Shown here one piece after another: positions 8,563-17,321 of a DNA stretch of 64,000 bases (the stretch's first letter is position 1; each line of letters starts with the position of its first letter). This DNA comes from Corynebacterium amycolatum (GTDB lineage: Bacteria; Actinomycetota; Actinomycetes; Mycobacteriales; Mycobacteriaceae): assembly GCF_016889425.1 (NCBI RefSeq), contig NZ_CP069513.1:744001-808000 (forward strand), in the 5' to 3' direction. Both the position numbers and the translations under genes were made by a program. Below the pieces are notes generated by a model that did not search any database, was not told where the DNA came from, and saw only the letters and a program-made list of their open reading frames with translations.

Positions 8563-9947
8563 CTGGCGTTAGCAGCCTCCAGCACGCTAGCGATCTCCAG
8601 TAGCTCTGCCTCACCGCAGTGCACCGCACCGATGTTGACGCTGGTGGCGGGGAGCTTCGCATTGGGTGTGCTGCCGCTTGTGCCCGGCACAGCAATTGGC
8701 ATGGACACGCTTGCCCACCCAGTCAGATTCCACAGCGACAACCACGGTGTCCACCGGGTTTGCTCGTCAAAGTCCTCCCACGGCGCCAACGCAGAGAAAT
8801 GCCCAATACGTGGCGGATCAAACGCCAGCGTTGGCGTAATCACCGCATCGACTTCCCAACGCGATCGAATCGCGCCGGGCAGAGCCATCCGCTGCTGATG
8901 TGTCGCCGCCGCCTCAGTTGCGGAAATCTCCTGGCCACAGGCGCGAATCCACTGCACGATCTCGGAGTAGTCCGCGCGCGGTAATTTCGTGGACATTCGC
9001 GTGATGGTCCGTCGAAAGATCTCGAACACGTCCGGACCTGCCGGGTCATAGGGGCTGGGCACTTCCACCACCTCATACCCGGCGTCGGCAAGACGGTCAG
9101 CCGCCGCCCACGCACCGTTTGCCCAGCGCTTATCGACGTCCACCTCAGCATGAAAAGGGCTGATAGTGACACCGATGCGAAGGGGGCGCTGGGACCGTCG
9201 GAAAACATGCGAGGTTGCGGGAAAGGGCACCCCGGCCAGTAGCGCTGCGTCATCGACTGTGCGAGTGAGAAAGGCAGGCGTGGAGAGATTTCCACCCGCA
9301 ATATCGTGTGCTGGCTTCAACCCAACGAGGCCACAGCAGGCGGCAGGCACGCGGATGGAACCGCCACCGTCAGAGCCCAGAGCTGCGGGAACGACACCAG
9401 TTGCGACAGCCACCGCGCTGCCACCCGAGGAACCACCGGGAGTGCGTGGCGTGGTATCCGGTTGATTGGACAGCTGATCGGGCACGGCGAAATAGGGGTT
9501 TTCCGGAGCCGGGTAGCCAATCGGCTCGGTGTAGGCCGTCATCCCAACCTCGGAGGTGTGTGTAGTCGACGTGAGGATGGCGCCGCGAGCCAGAAGTTTC
9601 GCCACGGGTTCCGAGGTTTCGGTGGCGGTGAAAGCCAAGTTGGCGGAGCCCATCGTGCATTTGACACCGGCGATGGTGAATAGGTCTTTGATCGCCACTG
9701 GCAGTCCCAGGAGGTCACGCGGGAGGCCGTGGCTAGCGCGCCGGGCGGCCTCTGATTGGGCAGTGAGGCTGCGTGCGCGGTCGACAGCGTGCTCGGCCAA
9801 GGACGTGGCAATACCGAAACGGGCGGGATTGGCCGCGGCGTCGTCGGCAAGCGTGGCGAATTCCGAAACGATCTCCGATACCGAGATTGCGCCACTGCGC
9901 ACGGCTTCAGTGAGGGCGCGGGCGGGCATCTCGGAAGAAAAGGTCAT
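8559..9947 (-). CDS. Amidase signature family hydrolase
   Basis: 462 aa from the ATG at 9947, the usual length of the amidase signature family. The Ser-cisSer-Lys triad is visible: Lys in PVAIKDLF, the Gly/Ser loop TPGGSSGGSAVAVA, and SDGGGSIRVPA with the nucleophilic Ser. The substrate cannot be told; it is not paired with gatB or gatC, so a general amide hydrolase is more likely than GatA. It is divergent from pheA with 33 bp between start codons, and both starts carry a -10 box 6 nt upstream. A frame extending to 10781 is a chance extension across pheA. Confidence 0.85.
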   Translation of the reverse strand: MTFSSEMPARALTEAVRSGAISVSEIVSEFATLADDAAANPARFGIATSLAEHAVDRARSLTAQSEAARRASHGLPRDLLGLPVAIKDLFTIAGVKCTMGSANLAFTATETSEPVAKLLARGAILTSTTHTSEVGMTAYTEPIGYPAPENPYFAVPDQLSNQPDTTPRTPGGSSGGSAVAVATGVVPAALGSDGGGSIRVPAACCGLVGLKPAHDIAGGNLSTPAFLTRTVDDAALLAGVPFPATSHVFRRSQRPLRIGVTISPFHAEVDVDKRWANGAWAAADRLADAGYEVVEVPSPYDPAGPDVFEIFRRTITRMSTKLPRADYSEIVQWIRACGQEISATEAAATHQQRMALPGAIRSRWEVDAVITPTLAFDPPRIGHFSALAPWEDFDEQTRWTPWLSLWNLTGWASVSMPIAVPGTSGSTPNAKLPATSVNIGAVHCGEAELLEIASVLEAANAS

Positions 9948-9980
9948 GCAATAAGTGTAGAAGCCCTCTAATCTGAGCTT
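9948..9980. promoter_or_regulatory. Back-to-back leaderless promoters of amidase and pheA
   Basis: TACACT on the minus strand (9954-9959) is 6 nt from the amidase ATG; TAATCT on the plus strand (9969-9974) is 6 nt from the pheA ATG. The whole divergent regulatory region is only 33 bp, so each promoter's -35 region must lie inside the opposite gene. Confidence 0.6.
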
Positions 9981-10916
9981 ATGACGACGGTTACTTATTT
10001 GGGTCCAGCGGGCACATTCACCGAGCAGGCGCTGTGGGACATGGCGCGTGCTGGCGAGATTGATCCTGCAGGGGAATCCGCGGTCAATGCCGTGCCGGTG
10101 GATAGTCCCGCGGCCGCGCTTGGAGCCGTGCGCCGAGGGGAAGCGGACTTCGCCTGCGTGGCTATCGAAAGCAGCGTGGACGGTCCCGTCACACCAACTT
10201 TTGATGCCCTCGCTGCTGGGCCGGAGCTGCAGGTTTTCCGTGAAACCGAGGTCGGGGTGGTCTTCTCTATCCTGGTCCGTCCCGGTACGACGGCGGAACA
10301 GGTGCGTACTTTTACGACACATCCTGTGGCGTATCCGCAGGTCAAACAGTGGGTGGATGCCAACCTTCCGGGCGTGGAAGTTCATCAGGCCAGCTCCAAT
10401 GCGGCGGCGGCTCACCAGGTCGCCGAGGGTACCCACGACGCTTGCGCTGCCCCGGCCCGCGCGGGTGAGCTGCTCGGACTTGAGGCGCTGGCCACTGAGG
10501 TCGCCGACGTGCGCGGTGCCCGAACCCGTTTCCTGCTGGTGGGGCGCCCTGGTGTGCCGACGCCGCGCACCGGCGCCGACCGCACCTCGGTCTCCTTCAC
10601 GCTGCCGAACCAGCCCGGCACACTGATGCGCGCCATGAATGAGTTCGCAGTGCGACAGGTCAACCTCACCCGCATCGAGTCGCGGCCGACACGCGAGCTC
10701 TTCGGCCTCTACCGCTTCTACATCGACTGCAACGGCCACGTTTATGATGCACAGGTTGCGGCGGCTCTCGCGGCACTGCACGAATACGCCGAAGACCTGC
10801 GGTATCTGGGATCTTGGCCGGTTGCTGAGGGCGGTCGCCGCAGCATTATGACCCCGCCGCCGGATATCTCCCAGTCAATTGAATGGGTCGACGCGCTCAA
10901 GGAAGGACGAAGGTAA
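9981..10916 (+). CDS. pheA: Prephenate dehydratase
   Basis: 311 aa, a monofunctional prephenate dehydratase converting prephenate to phenylpyruvate in phenylalanine synthesis. Residues 1-190 form the PDT domain (YLGPAGTFTEQA at the start, the ESSVDGPV loop, and TRFLLVG with the catalytic Thr); residues 200-280 form an ACT regulatory domain with the phenylalanine-binding IESRPT motif, so feedback inhibition by phenylalanine is expected. Three bases separate its stop from the phosphoglycerate mutase ATG, implying one transcript. Confidence 0.95.
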   Translation: MTTVTYLGPAGTFTEQALWDMARAGEIDPAGESAVNAVPVDSPAAALGAVRRGEADFACVAIESSVDGPVTPTFDALAAGPELQVFRETEVGVVFSILVRPGTTAEQVRTFTTHPVAYPQVKQWVDANLPGVEVHQASSNAAAAHQVAEGTHDACAAPARAGELLGLEALATEVADVRGARTRFLLVGRPGVPTPRTGADRTSVSFTLPNQPGTLMRAMNEFAVRQVNLTRIESRPTRELFGLYRFYIDCNGHVYDAQVAAALAALHEYAEDLRYLGSWPVAEGGRRSIMTPPPDISQSIEWVDALKEGRR

Positions 10917-10919
10917 AAC

Positions 10920-11711
10920 ATGACACCCACCGCGCCCGAAAATCCAGTTGGACAGCTGCCTTTCCTCGATGACCGCCCAGACCGCCCTGAATCTGTCATG
11001 CCGGTTGATTCCCAGCGCATCATTTTCATCCGCCACGGGCAGACCACCGGCAACATCAACCGCCGCCTGGATACCGCATTGCCGGGCGCACCGCTCACCG
11101 ACCTCGGTGTGAGGCAGGCGCGCAGTCTGGGACGTCTTTTGCTTCCCGACGTCCACAGAATCGGTGACATTGTCACATCCCATGCCCTGCGTGCACGCCA
11201 AACTGGTGCAGGCGCGGTCGCGAGTCTGCACCACCTGGGAGAGACTTCCGTTCGCATCCGCCATGAGGGTGGTCTCCACGAGATTCAGGCCGGCGATCTT
11301 GAGGGGCGCAATGATCGCGATGCGCACATGGAGTACATGCGCGCCTTCTATCAGTGGCTCAATGGAGAGCTGGAGTACCGCCTTCCCGGCGGTGAATCCG
11401 GTGCTGACGTGCTGAATCGGTACCTGCCGACGCTACAGCAGCTGCTGGAGCAGGCAGGAGCGACAGGTGGTGAATCCAAGGAGTCCAGGGAGGCCAGCAG
11501 CAAGGATGTCGTCATTGTCAGCCACGGCGCGGCTATTCGTCTGATTGGGCAGTATCTGACCGGGGTGGATCCGGAATACGCACTGCGACACCGCATTGCC
11601 AATACCGAGCGAATTGAGCTGGTTCCGAACGCAGTGGCCGTCGGCAAGCGTGCTGGCATTGAACCGGGCGCGTGGGATGTGCGTCGCTGGGGCGACAGCG
11701 AGTTGCCCTAG
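10920..11711 (+). CDS. Histidine phosphatase / phosphoglycerate mutase family
   Basis: 263 aa. The phospho-accepting histidine lies in FIRHGQTTGN (near residue 40), the acid/base region is HEIQAGDLEG, and the second histidine is in IVSHGAAIRL. The N-terminal 35 residues are extra and polar. It could be a cofactor-dependent phosphoglycerate mutase-like enzyme or another phosphatase of the branch 1 histidine phosphatase superfamily; specificity cannot be read from the sequence. It is coupled to pheA by 3 bp and has a GAAGG-type site within the pheA end. The same pairing occurs in C. glutamicum and M. tuberculosis. Confidence 0.85.
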   Translation: MTPTAPENPVGQLPFLDDRPDRPESVMPVDSQRIIFIRHGQTTGNINRRLDTALPGAPLTDLGVRQARSLGRLLLPDVHRIGDIVTSHALRARQTGAGAVASLHHLGETSVRIRHEGGLHEIQAGDLEGRNDRDAHMEYMRAFYQWLNGELEYRLPGGESGADVLNRYLPTLQQLLEQAGATGGESKESREASSKDVVIVSHGAAIRLIGQYLTGVDPEYALRHRIANTERIELVPNAVAVGKRAGIEPGAWDVRRWGDSELP

Positions 11712-11745
11712 AAGGGAGCGAAACGGCGACCGTTACTGCTGACCG

Positions 11746-12291
11746 TTACTGCTGGCCCTCCTGAATCTCGCGGCGCTTCTGAGCTGCCAGGCGTAGGCGT
11801 TCTGTGCGACGCTTGGATTCCTCTTCGTTGATTTCGTTGAGGAGCTCTTCTTCGTCATCATTGATGTTCAAGGCGGCGCGCCCGATAAGGGCAACGGCCG
11901 CAGCGACGATGAAGCCGAGCCACGCGTTATCGATATTGGTGAAAAACATCAGAACGATAGTGACACATACGATAACGCCTGCAGCAGAATCAACAATGTT
12001 GAGCTGGCGGCCCTTTTTCATCAGGTTTTGCAGCTCTTGATCGACACTTTGATGCTGCGGATTAGCCGGGGTGCCCTGTGAACTCTCGGGGGAGACCTCA
12101 GCGGGCAGGTCCGCGAAGAGAGTTTGCAGTTCTGCCCGAGTTTTAGCGGAAGCAGCACTTTCGGCGCGTTTGGAGAACTCATCGACATCCAAGTAGCCAT
12201 CAGCGAAATGATTGCCGAGACGCTCCATGGCAGCGTTGCGCTCCCTGTCGCCGACCCTGATTTCTGGCTTCTCGCTCGAGTTGTCGCTCAT
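11746..12291 (-). CDS. DUF1707 two-helix membrane protein
   Basis: 181 aa from the ATG at 12291. Residues 10-60 match the DUF1707 pattern (EIRVGDRERNAAMERLGNHF, then GYLDVDEFSKR and a helix ending FADLP), seen near the N-terminus of many small actinobacterial membrane proteins. Two helices follow (about residues 100-140) and then a charged helical tail rich in Glu and Arg that may form a coiled coil. Function unknown. It converges on the phosphoglycerate mutase gene. Confidence 0.75.
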   Translation of the reverse strand: MSDNSSEKPEIRVGDRERNAAMERLGNHFADGYLDVDEFSKRAESAASAKTRAELQTLFADLPAEVSPESSQGTPANPQHQSVDQELQNLMKKGRQLNIVDSAAGVIVCVTIVLMFFTNIDNAWLGFIVAAAVALIGRAALNINDDEEELLNEINEEESKRRTERLRLAAQKRREIQEGQQ

Positions 12292-12299
12292 GGTTATTA

Positions 12300-12305
12300 A
12301 GGTTA
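12300..12305 (-). promoter_or_regulatory. Leaderless -10 box of DUF1707 gene
   Basis: TAACCT on the minus strand is 8 nt before the ATG at 12291; the longer frame reaching 12357 would contain this promoter, so it was rejected. Confidence 0.5.
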
Positions 12306-12369
12306 CAGGGAAGAAGAGGGGAGGGGACAGCATCGCGAGAGGAACGAGACCGTGCACGGCGGGACAAAA

Positions 12370-12714
12370 TTACCCGTAGCCGAGTCGGTCCAAATCCTCC
12401 TCCTCGAGGCCGAAATAATGCCCGATTTCATGCAGGAGAGTGACCCGAATCTGCTCCACCAGCTCCTCTTCGGTGCGGCTGATGCGGCAGAGCATGTCGC
12501 GATACAGGCTGATTTGGTCAGGTGGACCCCAGTGGTTGTTAGAACGCTCGGTCAGAGGTATCCCCTCGTAGAGGCCCAGCAGTGTGGGCTCGTCGAGGTT
12601 ATACGGGTGGACCTGGATGATGACCTGATCGAGCTGGTCGAGAAACTGCGTGGGGATGCGGTCGATGGCCTCATCGACAAGTGCATCGAACCGCTCCGGG
12701 CTAACGTCAACCAT
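12370..12714 (-). CDS. Zincin-like metallopeptidase (DUF1025/PF06262)
   Basis: 114 aa, a small cytoplasmic protein of the minimal zincin family. The zinc motif HEIGHYFGLEEEDL near the C-terminus supplies two His and the catalytic Glu, with a downstream acidic residue as possible third ligand. Length and the C-terminal motif position are typical. It lies next to the septum-formation gene, the pairing also recalled for Rv3835-Rv3836 of M. tuberculosis; no substrate is known. The ATG at 12714 has a GAGG sequence 11 nt upstream. Confidence 0.85.
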   Translation of the reverse strand: MVDVSPERFDALVDEAIDRIPTQFLDQLDQVIIQVHPYNLDEPTLLGLYEGIPLTERSNNHWGPPDQISLYRDMLCRISRTEEELVEQIRVTLLHEIGHYFGLEEEDLDRLGYG

Positions 12715-12761
12715 TTATGGTGCTGCCTCGCAATGTCCTCTTGTTTTACTGGCCGATTGTT

Positions 12762-14012
12762 CTACTGTCCGGCGGGAGCGACTGCGTTATCCGCAGCGCC
12801 TGCTCCTGCGCCAGTACCGTCGGCACCGACCTCACCGACGTCACCTGTGCCAGCGCCAGCGCCAGCGTCACCCTGCTCCTCCCGCAGCGGATTGCGCGGT
12901 GGCGGAGCCACGGGCGGCTGGCCGTCGATAGTGAAGGACTCGTTAGCGTGGCCATTGAGAGTGGCGAACCCGCCCTGGCCATTGTCCTTAATCAACCAGC
13001 AGTTCACACTGCGCGAGCCAGCATTGAGCGACTCCTGCGACAGTGACGTCCAAAATGGCAGCAGCGTTGAGTTGTACAGCGGGTCGTCGCCACCGAGGTA
13101 ATTCTGCGCCAGAGTCACACACTGCTCTGCGAGCACATCATTTTGCTCCTGGTCAGTGGGGACATTGTCACCGAAGTGGTCGCGGAGATTGACAATTCCC
13201 GTCGACTCCATCAGGTGATCTTCCACGCACGGCACCTGGCGGATGGCGCCGTTTTCGTCCAATGTCACGCAGCGGCCGCCCTCGAACACGCGGGACTGGT
13301 CCTGCCCGGCCGCAGGACCGGACATGTGCGCCGTGTTGCCGTCTTCATCGACGACCTGGATACCGCACAGGAAGGTTCGGTCACCCTTTTCCCACTGGCT
13401 AGGCGAAGGAATGATCGGTGCCGTGATAAATCGACCGTCTGGATCGTACTGGCCGCCCAGGTATTCAGTCACAGTGTTGCGACACACGCCATTTTGCAGA
13501 GCCACCAAATTGTCTGCTGTCGGGTAGTTGGCAGTTTTGGCGTATTGCCCCGGATGTTCCTCGTAATCGGCGAGATTCAGTTTCTTGGCCACCTCATAAG
13601 CGTGCGGCTGCTCACAGGGCACGACGCGGAAGTCAGAAACATTCAAATCTTCTGCCAGGTTCCAGTCCAGACAGTTGCCCGCGGTTGCACTGGTGAACGC
13701 CGTCGTCTCCTTGTCGACGATGGTCGTTGTCGACGATGACGCGCTTGCCGACGAACCCTTGCCCCCAAGTGGCCCACTCGGTGGCTCGATGACTCCCGCT
13801 TGCAGCGCGAATGCCATCCCCGCGGCGCCGACCAGCATTGCCGTCGACAAAGCGCGCATTCCCCAGCTTCCACGCGAGTTATTCGAAGCGTTGGCATCGT
13901 TGCTGGCTACGGAGGATGCACCAGCGCTGGCATCTGCGCCAGTACCTGCACCGGAGTCAGTGTCTGTGGCGGCAGCGTGCTCGCGATCCTGGTTCATATT
14001 GTCATCAGCCAT
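12762..14012 (-). CDS. Septum formation family membrane protein
   Basis: 416 aa from the ATG at 14012. The order is a Ser/Ala/Asp-rich cytoplasmic tail (about 1-50), one membrane helix (STAMLVGAAGMAFALQAGVI), then an extracytoplasmic domain with paired cysteines in repeats like GNCLDWN...VPCEQPHAYEV and GRCVTLDENG...VPCVEDHLMES, matching the PF13845 septum formation domain. The C-terminus is Pro/Gly/Ala-rich and low in complexity. A role in division or envelope sensing is inferred from the family name only. The frame opens at 14051, but the codon at 14012 gives the usual short acidic start. Confidence 0.8.
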   Translation of the reverse strand: MADDNMNQDREHAAATDTDSGAGTGADASAGASSVASNDANASNNSRGSWGMRALSTAMLVGAAGMAFALQAGVIEPPSGPLGGKGSSASASSSTTTIVDKETTAFTSATAGNCLDWNLAEDLNVSDFRVVPCEQPHAYEVAKKLNLADYEEHPGQYAKTANYPTADNLVALQNGVCRNTVTEYLGGQYDPDGRFITAPIIPSPSQWEKGDRTFLCGIQVVDEDGNTAHMSGPAAGQDQSRVFEGGRCVTLDENGAIRQVPCVEDHLMESTGIVNLRDHFGDNVPTDQEQNDVLAEQCVTLAQNYLGGDDPLYNSTLLPFWTSLSQESLNAGSRSVNCWLIKDNGQGGFATLNGHANESFTIDGQPPVAPPPRNPLREEQGDAGAGAGTGDVGEVGADGTGAGAGAADNAVAPAGQ

Positions 14013-14143
14013 AGTGACCCCATTGTGCACCGCCAATGAGCCTGTGGACAAGGTAACGCTAAAAGCGACAACGTCCCCATGAGCGTCGATGTCGTGGCAA
14101 GGAGCTCTGCCATTGACGCTCTGTCCGAGTTTGCGGTCCGAGT

Positions 14144-14170
14144 TTGCTCAAGAGTTTTAAGCACTACAAT
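14144..14170 (+). promoter_or_regulatory. Probable promoter of lysE-like gene
   Basis: TTGCTC at 14144-14149 and TACAAT at 14165-14170 are separated by 15 bp. A start here places transcription inside the longest reading frame and supports the internal TTG at 14207 as the true start. Confidence 0.45.
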
Positions 14171-14206
14171 AGTCCGGTATTTGTTCGCTACCCGAGGACA
14201 CGAGTC

Positions 14207-14857
14207 TTGACCTGGACTGCACTACTTAGCCTGCTGGGCGTCCACATTATTGGTATGGCCTCACCAGGGCCTGACGTCTTCTTAGTCCTGCGCCTTGCCA
14301 CCAAATCCCGAAGGCACGCCATCGCGGCAGTCGCGGGTATCAGTACTGGCGCCACAATCTGGATGACCCTCACAGTTTTTGGGTTCGCAGCCGTCATTAC
14401 CGCCAATCCTTTGCTGATGGGCGTAATTCAACTTGTCGGTGGCTGTTATCTCATTTACATGGGCATCAGTATGGCCAAGGCAGGCATCAATACCCTCCGC
14501 GAACTGCGCGCCGGTGCCGCACCAGCCCTGGGAAGCGAGGCGCTCCGGTCGCCGAAGGCGACGTTCCGCCAGGGCTTTTTCACCAACATGTCGAACCCGA
14601 AGATTGTTCTCTTCCTCACCGCAGTGCTTTCACAGTTCATTCCCGCGGGCGCATCTGTGGGGACGCTCGTGCTTTGTACACTGGTGCTAATCGTCTCCCA
14701 AATCGCTTTCTTCCTATTTATCGCAATCGTGGTGTCGACGGATGCCGTCGTCAAGCGAATGGTGCTGGCAGGGCCGTGGATTGACACTGTCGCCGGTGTA
14801 ATCTTCCTCGTCCTCGGCGCGCTGCTGGTCGCCTCAGGAGCGGAAGCGGCGCTCTAA
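14207..14857 (+). CDS. LysE/RhtB family amino-acid exporter
   Basis: 216 aa from the TTG at 14207, an integral membrane protein with six likely helices. The N-terminal [16 protein letters not shown] is the family hallmark, followed by [20 protein letters not shown] and [21 protein letters not shown]. Family members export amino acids such as threonine, homoserine or lysine by proton exchange; the substrate here is not determinable. Start choice: GAGGA lies 8 nt upstream of this TTG and a TACAAT promoter lies between it and the alternative TTG at 14144, while the extra 21 residues of the longer form are hydrophilic and atypical. Confidence 0.85.
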   Translation: MTWTALLSLLGVHIIGMASPGPDVFLVLRLATKSRRHAIAAVAGISTGATIWMTLTVFGFAAVITANPLLMGVIQLVGGCYLIYMGISMAKAGINTLRELRAGAAPALGSEALRSPKATFRQGFFTNMSNPKIVLFLTAVLSQFIPAGASVGTLVLCTLVLIVSQIAFFLFIAIVVSTDAVVKRMVLAGPWIDTVAGVIFLVLGALLVASGAEAAL

Positions 14858-14891
14858 CATGCCTTGTGCCTGCTTGCCGACGTAAACCAGG

Positions 14892-14897
14892 TACTCT
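14892..14897 (+). promoter_or_regulatory. Leaderless -10 box of serS
   Basis: TACTCT is 7 nt before the GTG at 14905. Confidence 0.6.
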
Positions 14898-14904
14898 AGG
14901 GGAC

Positions 14905-16167
14905 GTGATTGATCTCAAATTTCTCCGCGAAAACCCTGAAGTAGCCCGCGAGTCCCAGCGCACCCGTGGTGAGGACCCGGCATTGGTCGATCAGCTGCTG
15001 GAAGCTGACGCTAAGCGCCGTGAGGTTATTGCCTCCACCGACGCGCTGCGTTCGGAGCAGAAGGGCTTCGGTAAGAAGATTGGTCAGGCGTCGAAGGAAG
15101 AGCGTCCGACCATGTTGGAGAAGGCCAAGGAGCTTTCCGACGCCGTGAAGGCAGCCGAAGCGAAGCAGAAGGAAGCCGAGGCTGAGGTCGAGCGTCTGCA
15201 GTATCTGATTGGCAACATCGTTACGGGTGCGCCCGCCGGTGGCGAAGATGACTTTGTCGTGCTGGAGGAAATCGGCGAGATTCCACAGTTCGATTTTGAG
15301 CCCAAGGACCACCTGGACCTCGGTGAGTCGCTGGGACTTATTGATATGGAGCGTGGCGTCAAGGTCTCCGGTTCCCGCTTCTACTTCCTGACCGGCTACG
15401 GTGCCATGTTGCAGCTGGCCATGATGAACCTGGCTGCTCAGAAGGCAACTCAGAATGGTTTCCAGCTGATGGTGCCGCCGGTGCTGGTTCGTCCGGAGAC
15501 CATGTCGGGTACCGGTTTCCTCGGTGCGCACTCCGATGAGATTTACTACCTGCAGGAAGATGACCTCTACCTGGTCGGTACCTCGGAAGTCGCGCTGGCC
15601 GGCTACCACTCCAACGAGATTATTGACCTGTCGGAGGGGCCGCGTCGCTACGCTGGTTGGTCTTCTTGTTTCCGTCGTGAAGCGGGCTCTTACGGCAAGG
15701 ACACCCGCGGAATCCTGCGCGTGCACCAGTTCGACAAGCTGGAGATGTTCTCCTACTGTCCGCCGGAGCAGGCGGAGGCAGAACACCAGAAGCTGCTAAA
15801 CATGGAGCGCGAGATGCTGGCCGCGGTCGATGTTCCGTACCGCATCATCGATGTTGCTGGTGGTGACCTGGGTGCATCGGCTGCCCGCAAGTTCGATACC
15901 GAGGCGTGGGTGCCGACGCAGAACACTTACCGCGAGTTGACCTCGACTTCGAACTGCACGACTTTCCAGGCTCGTCGTTTGAAGACCCGCTACCGCGATG
16001 CCGATGGCAAGTCCCAGTACTGCGCCACCCTAAATGGCACGCTGGCTACGACGCGTTGGCTGGTCGCCATTTTGGAAAACCACCAGCAGGCCGATGGTTC
16101 TGTGGTGATTCCGGAGGCCCTGCGTCCGTTCATGATGGGCAAGGAAGTTCTCGAGCCGGTTAAGTAG
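14905..16167 (+). CDS. serS: Seryl-tRNA synthetase
   Basis: 420 aa from the GTG at 14905 ([10 protein letters not shown]). Residues 25-105 form the long antiparallel coiled-coil arm that contacts the tRNA-Ser variable arm; the class II catalytic core follows with motif 2 ([21 protein letters not shown]) and motif 3 ([19 protein letters not shown]). It charges tRNA-Ser in the cytoplasm. The extended frame from 14866 is rejected because a leaderless -10 box sits between. A small inverted repeat (GTGTGGC/GCCACAC, 16169-16190) and then a long palindrome follow the stop. Confidence 0.97.
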   Translation: MIDLKFLRENPEVARESQRTRGEDPALVDQLLEADAKRREVIASTDALRSEQKGFGKKIGQASKEERPTMLEKAKELSDAVKAAEAKQKEAEAEVERLQYLIGNIVTGAPAGGEDDFVVLEEIGEIPQFDFEPKDHLDLGESLGLIDMERGVKVSGSRFYFLTGYGAMLQLAMMNLAAQKATQNGFQLMVPPVLVRPETMSGTGFLGAHSDEIYYLQEDDLYLVGTSEVALAGYHSNEIIDLSEGPRRYAGWSSCFRREAGSYGKDTRGILRVHQFDKLEMFSYCPPEQAEAEHQKLLNMEREMLAAVDVPYRIIDVAGGDLGASAARKFDTEAWVPTQNTYRELTSTSNCTTFQARRLKTRYRDADGKSQYCATLNGTLATTRWLVAILENHQQADGSVVIPEALRPFMMGKEVLEPVK

Positions 16168-16193
16168 GTGTGGCCCCGACACAGCCACACACT

Positions 16194-16265
16194 CACTTCA
16201 CGACACCTATGGCACCTCATGCCACCTCCACAGCTGGCATGAGGTGCCATAGGTGTCGTGAAGTG
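16194..16265. repeat. Perfect 31-bp-arm palindrome, copy 1
   Basis: Arms 16194-16224 and 16235-16265 are perfect reverse complements over 31 bp, with a 10-nt loop CCTCCACAGC. A second copy lies at 48220-48291 with the loop in the opposite orientation. It lies 26 bp after serS. It may act as a terminator or cruciform, or be a small non-autonomous mobile element; no T-run follows. Confidence 0.9.
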
Positions 16266-16336
16266 CCCTAGGGGGCGTCCCTATGTTTTTGTCAAGCCTA
16301 AATCGGAGTTTTTAAGTGAAACTCTTGGGGGTAGGT

Positions 16337-16611
16337 TTAGGCATGGTTATTGTGCCCATCAACTGGTGTTGGTGGGCCTGATTTTCGTGTCACAGGAGCA
16401 ATTCCTGCATAGGCGGCCAGGTGGCCAGAGGATGCGAAGTCGGATCCATCACCGATGGAAAGCAAGATTTGTGCTGCGGTCTTGATACCGATTTCCGGCA
16501 TACTCGATCCAAGGCCTCGGAGGCAGGGAAGTCCTCCAGCATGCCGTCGACCTGGCCGGCGATAGGTTCGCGTCGGCTCGCTGGGTTCGCGTGGGCTGGG
16601 CCAATTTTCAA
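16337..16611 (-). pseudogene. IS110/IS1111-type transposase remnant
   Basis: Minus-strand fragments in two frames resemble the C-terminal Transposase_20 region of IS110-family transposases: IAGQVDGMLEDFPASEALD in one frame, then SMPEIGIKTAAQILLSIGDG and GHLAAYAGIAPVTRKSG in another. The change of frame lies around 16505-16520, and the N-terminal DEDD catalytic domain and the true C-terminus are missing, so it is not functional. It marks the boundary of an accessory segment that starts after serS. Confidence 0.8.
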
Positions 16612-16697
16612 TTCCCAAGACGTGGGTGGGGTGACTGCGCTAAGAAGTAGGTGGGGGATTGAGTCAATAATTTGGCAAGAGGATCGATAGCAGCGGC

Positions 16698-17321
16698 ATG
16701 ATTGAACCAGGAAAAACTTCGCTCGAAGTTGACTGCGTATATGGACACAGCAGCATTCTTGGTGAGATTAGCGCGGAGATCCGTAAGGGGGAATTTGTCA
16801 GTATCACCGGCCCGAATGGGGTGGGAAAATCCACGTTGATTAGCACCATTGCTGGTGAGATAGAGCCAATCGAAGGTACTGTGCGGGTTGCTTGCGAGGG
16901 CGAAGAAACTTTCGTTGATCCGTCAAGCCCGCAAGGCGCTGGCTGCGTGACCAGCATTTCTGATCCAGCATTTCTACCGGACTTAACTCTCGGCGAGCAT
17001 ATTAACCTGGTTTCCCTGCGCACAGGTGTGGGAATGGACACGCTGCTGAGTCGGTTGGAGCCATGGCGCGTTGCTGAGTTGCCCAACACTTTGCCCAGTC
17101 GGCTTTCGAGCGGTCAGAAGCAGCGGGCAAACTTGGGAATCCAATTGGCGGTTGCGGCTCCGGTTGTTGTGTTGGATGAACCCGAGCGCCATCTCGATGC
17201 GGATTGGACTCGGCTGCTGTGCGCGCAACTTCGCCAAATGGCACAGTCTGGATTCACAGTGATTGTGGCATCGCATTCGCCAAGTCTCATCGATGAGGCA
17301 GACTGGGAGATTCGACTGTGA
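16698..17321 (+). CDS. ABC transporter ATP-binding protein
   Basis: 207 aa, a single nucleotide-binding domain: Walker A GPNGVGKST (near residue 39), signature LSSGQKQRANL, Walker B VVVLDEPE followed by RHLDAD, and the H-loop ASHSPS. Short for the family but complete. The GTG of the next gene overlaps its TGA, so the partner permease is translationally coupled. The pair is an exporter-like system of unknown substrate in a segment next to a transposase remnant and a PadR/HAAS pair. No strong ribosome binding site is seen. Confidence 0.9.
   Translation: MIEPGKTSLEVDCVYGHSSILGEISAEIRKGEFVSITGPNGVGKSTLISTIAGEIEPIEGTVRVACEGEETFVDPSSPQGAGCVTSISDPAFLPDLTLGEHINLVSLRTGVGMDTLLSRLEPWRVAELPNTLPSRLSSGQKQRANLGIQLAVAAPVVVLDEPERHLDADWTRLLCAQLRQMAQSGFTVIVASHSPSLIDEADWEIRL

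Noticed and set aside
9948..10781. N-terminal extension of the amidase frame through pheA
   Set aside because: It lies antisense to pheA, and the amidase has its own leaderless promoter and ATG at 9947.
16169..16190. GTGTGGC/GCCACAC hairpin right after serS as terminator
   Set aside because: Stem of only 7 bp with no T-run; the adjacent 31-bp palindrome is the more likely 3' structure.
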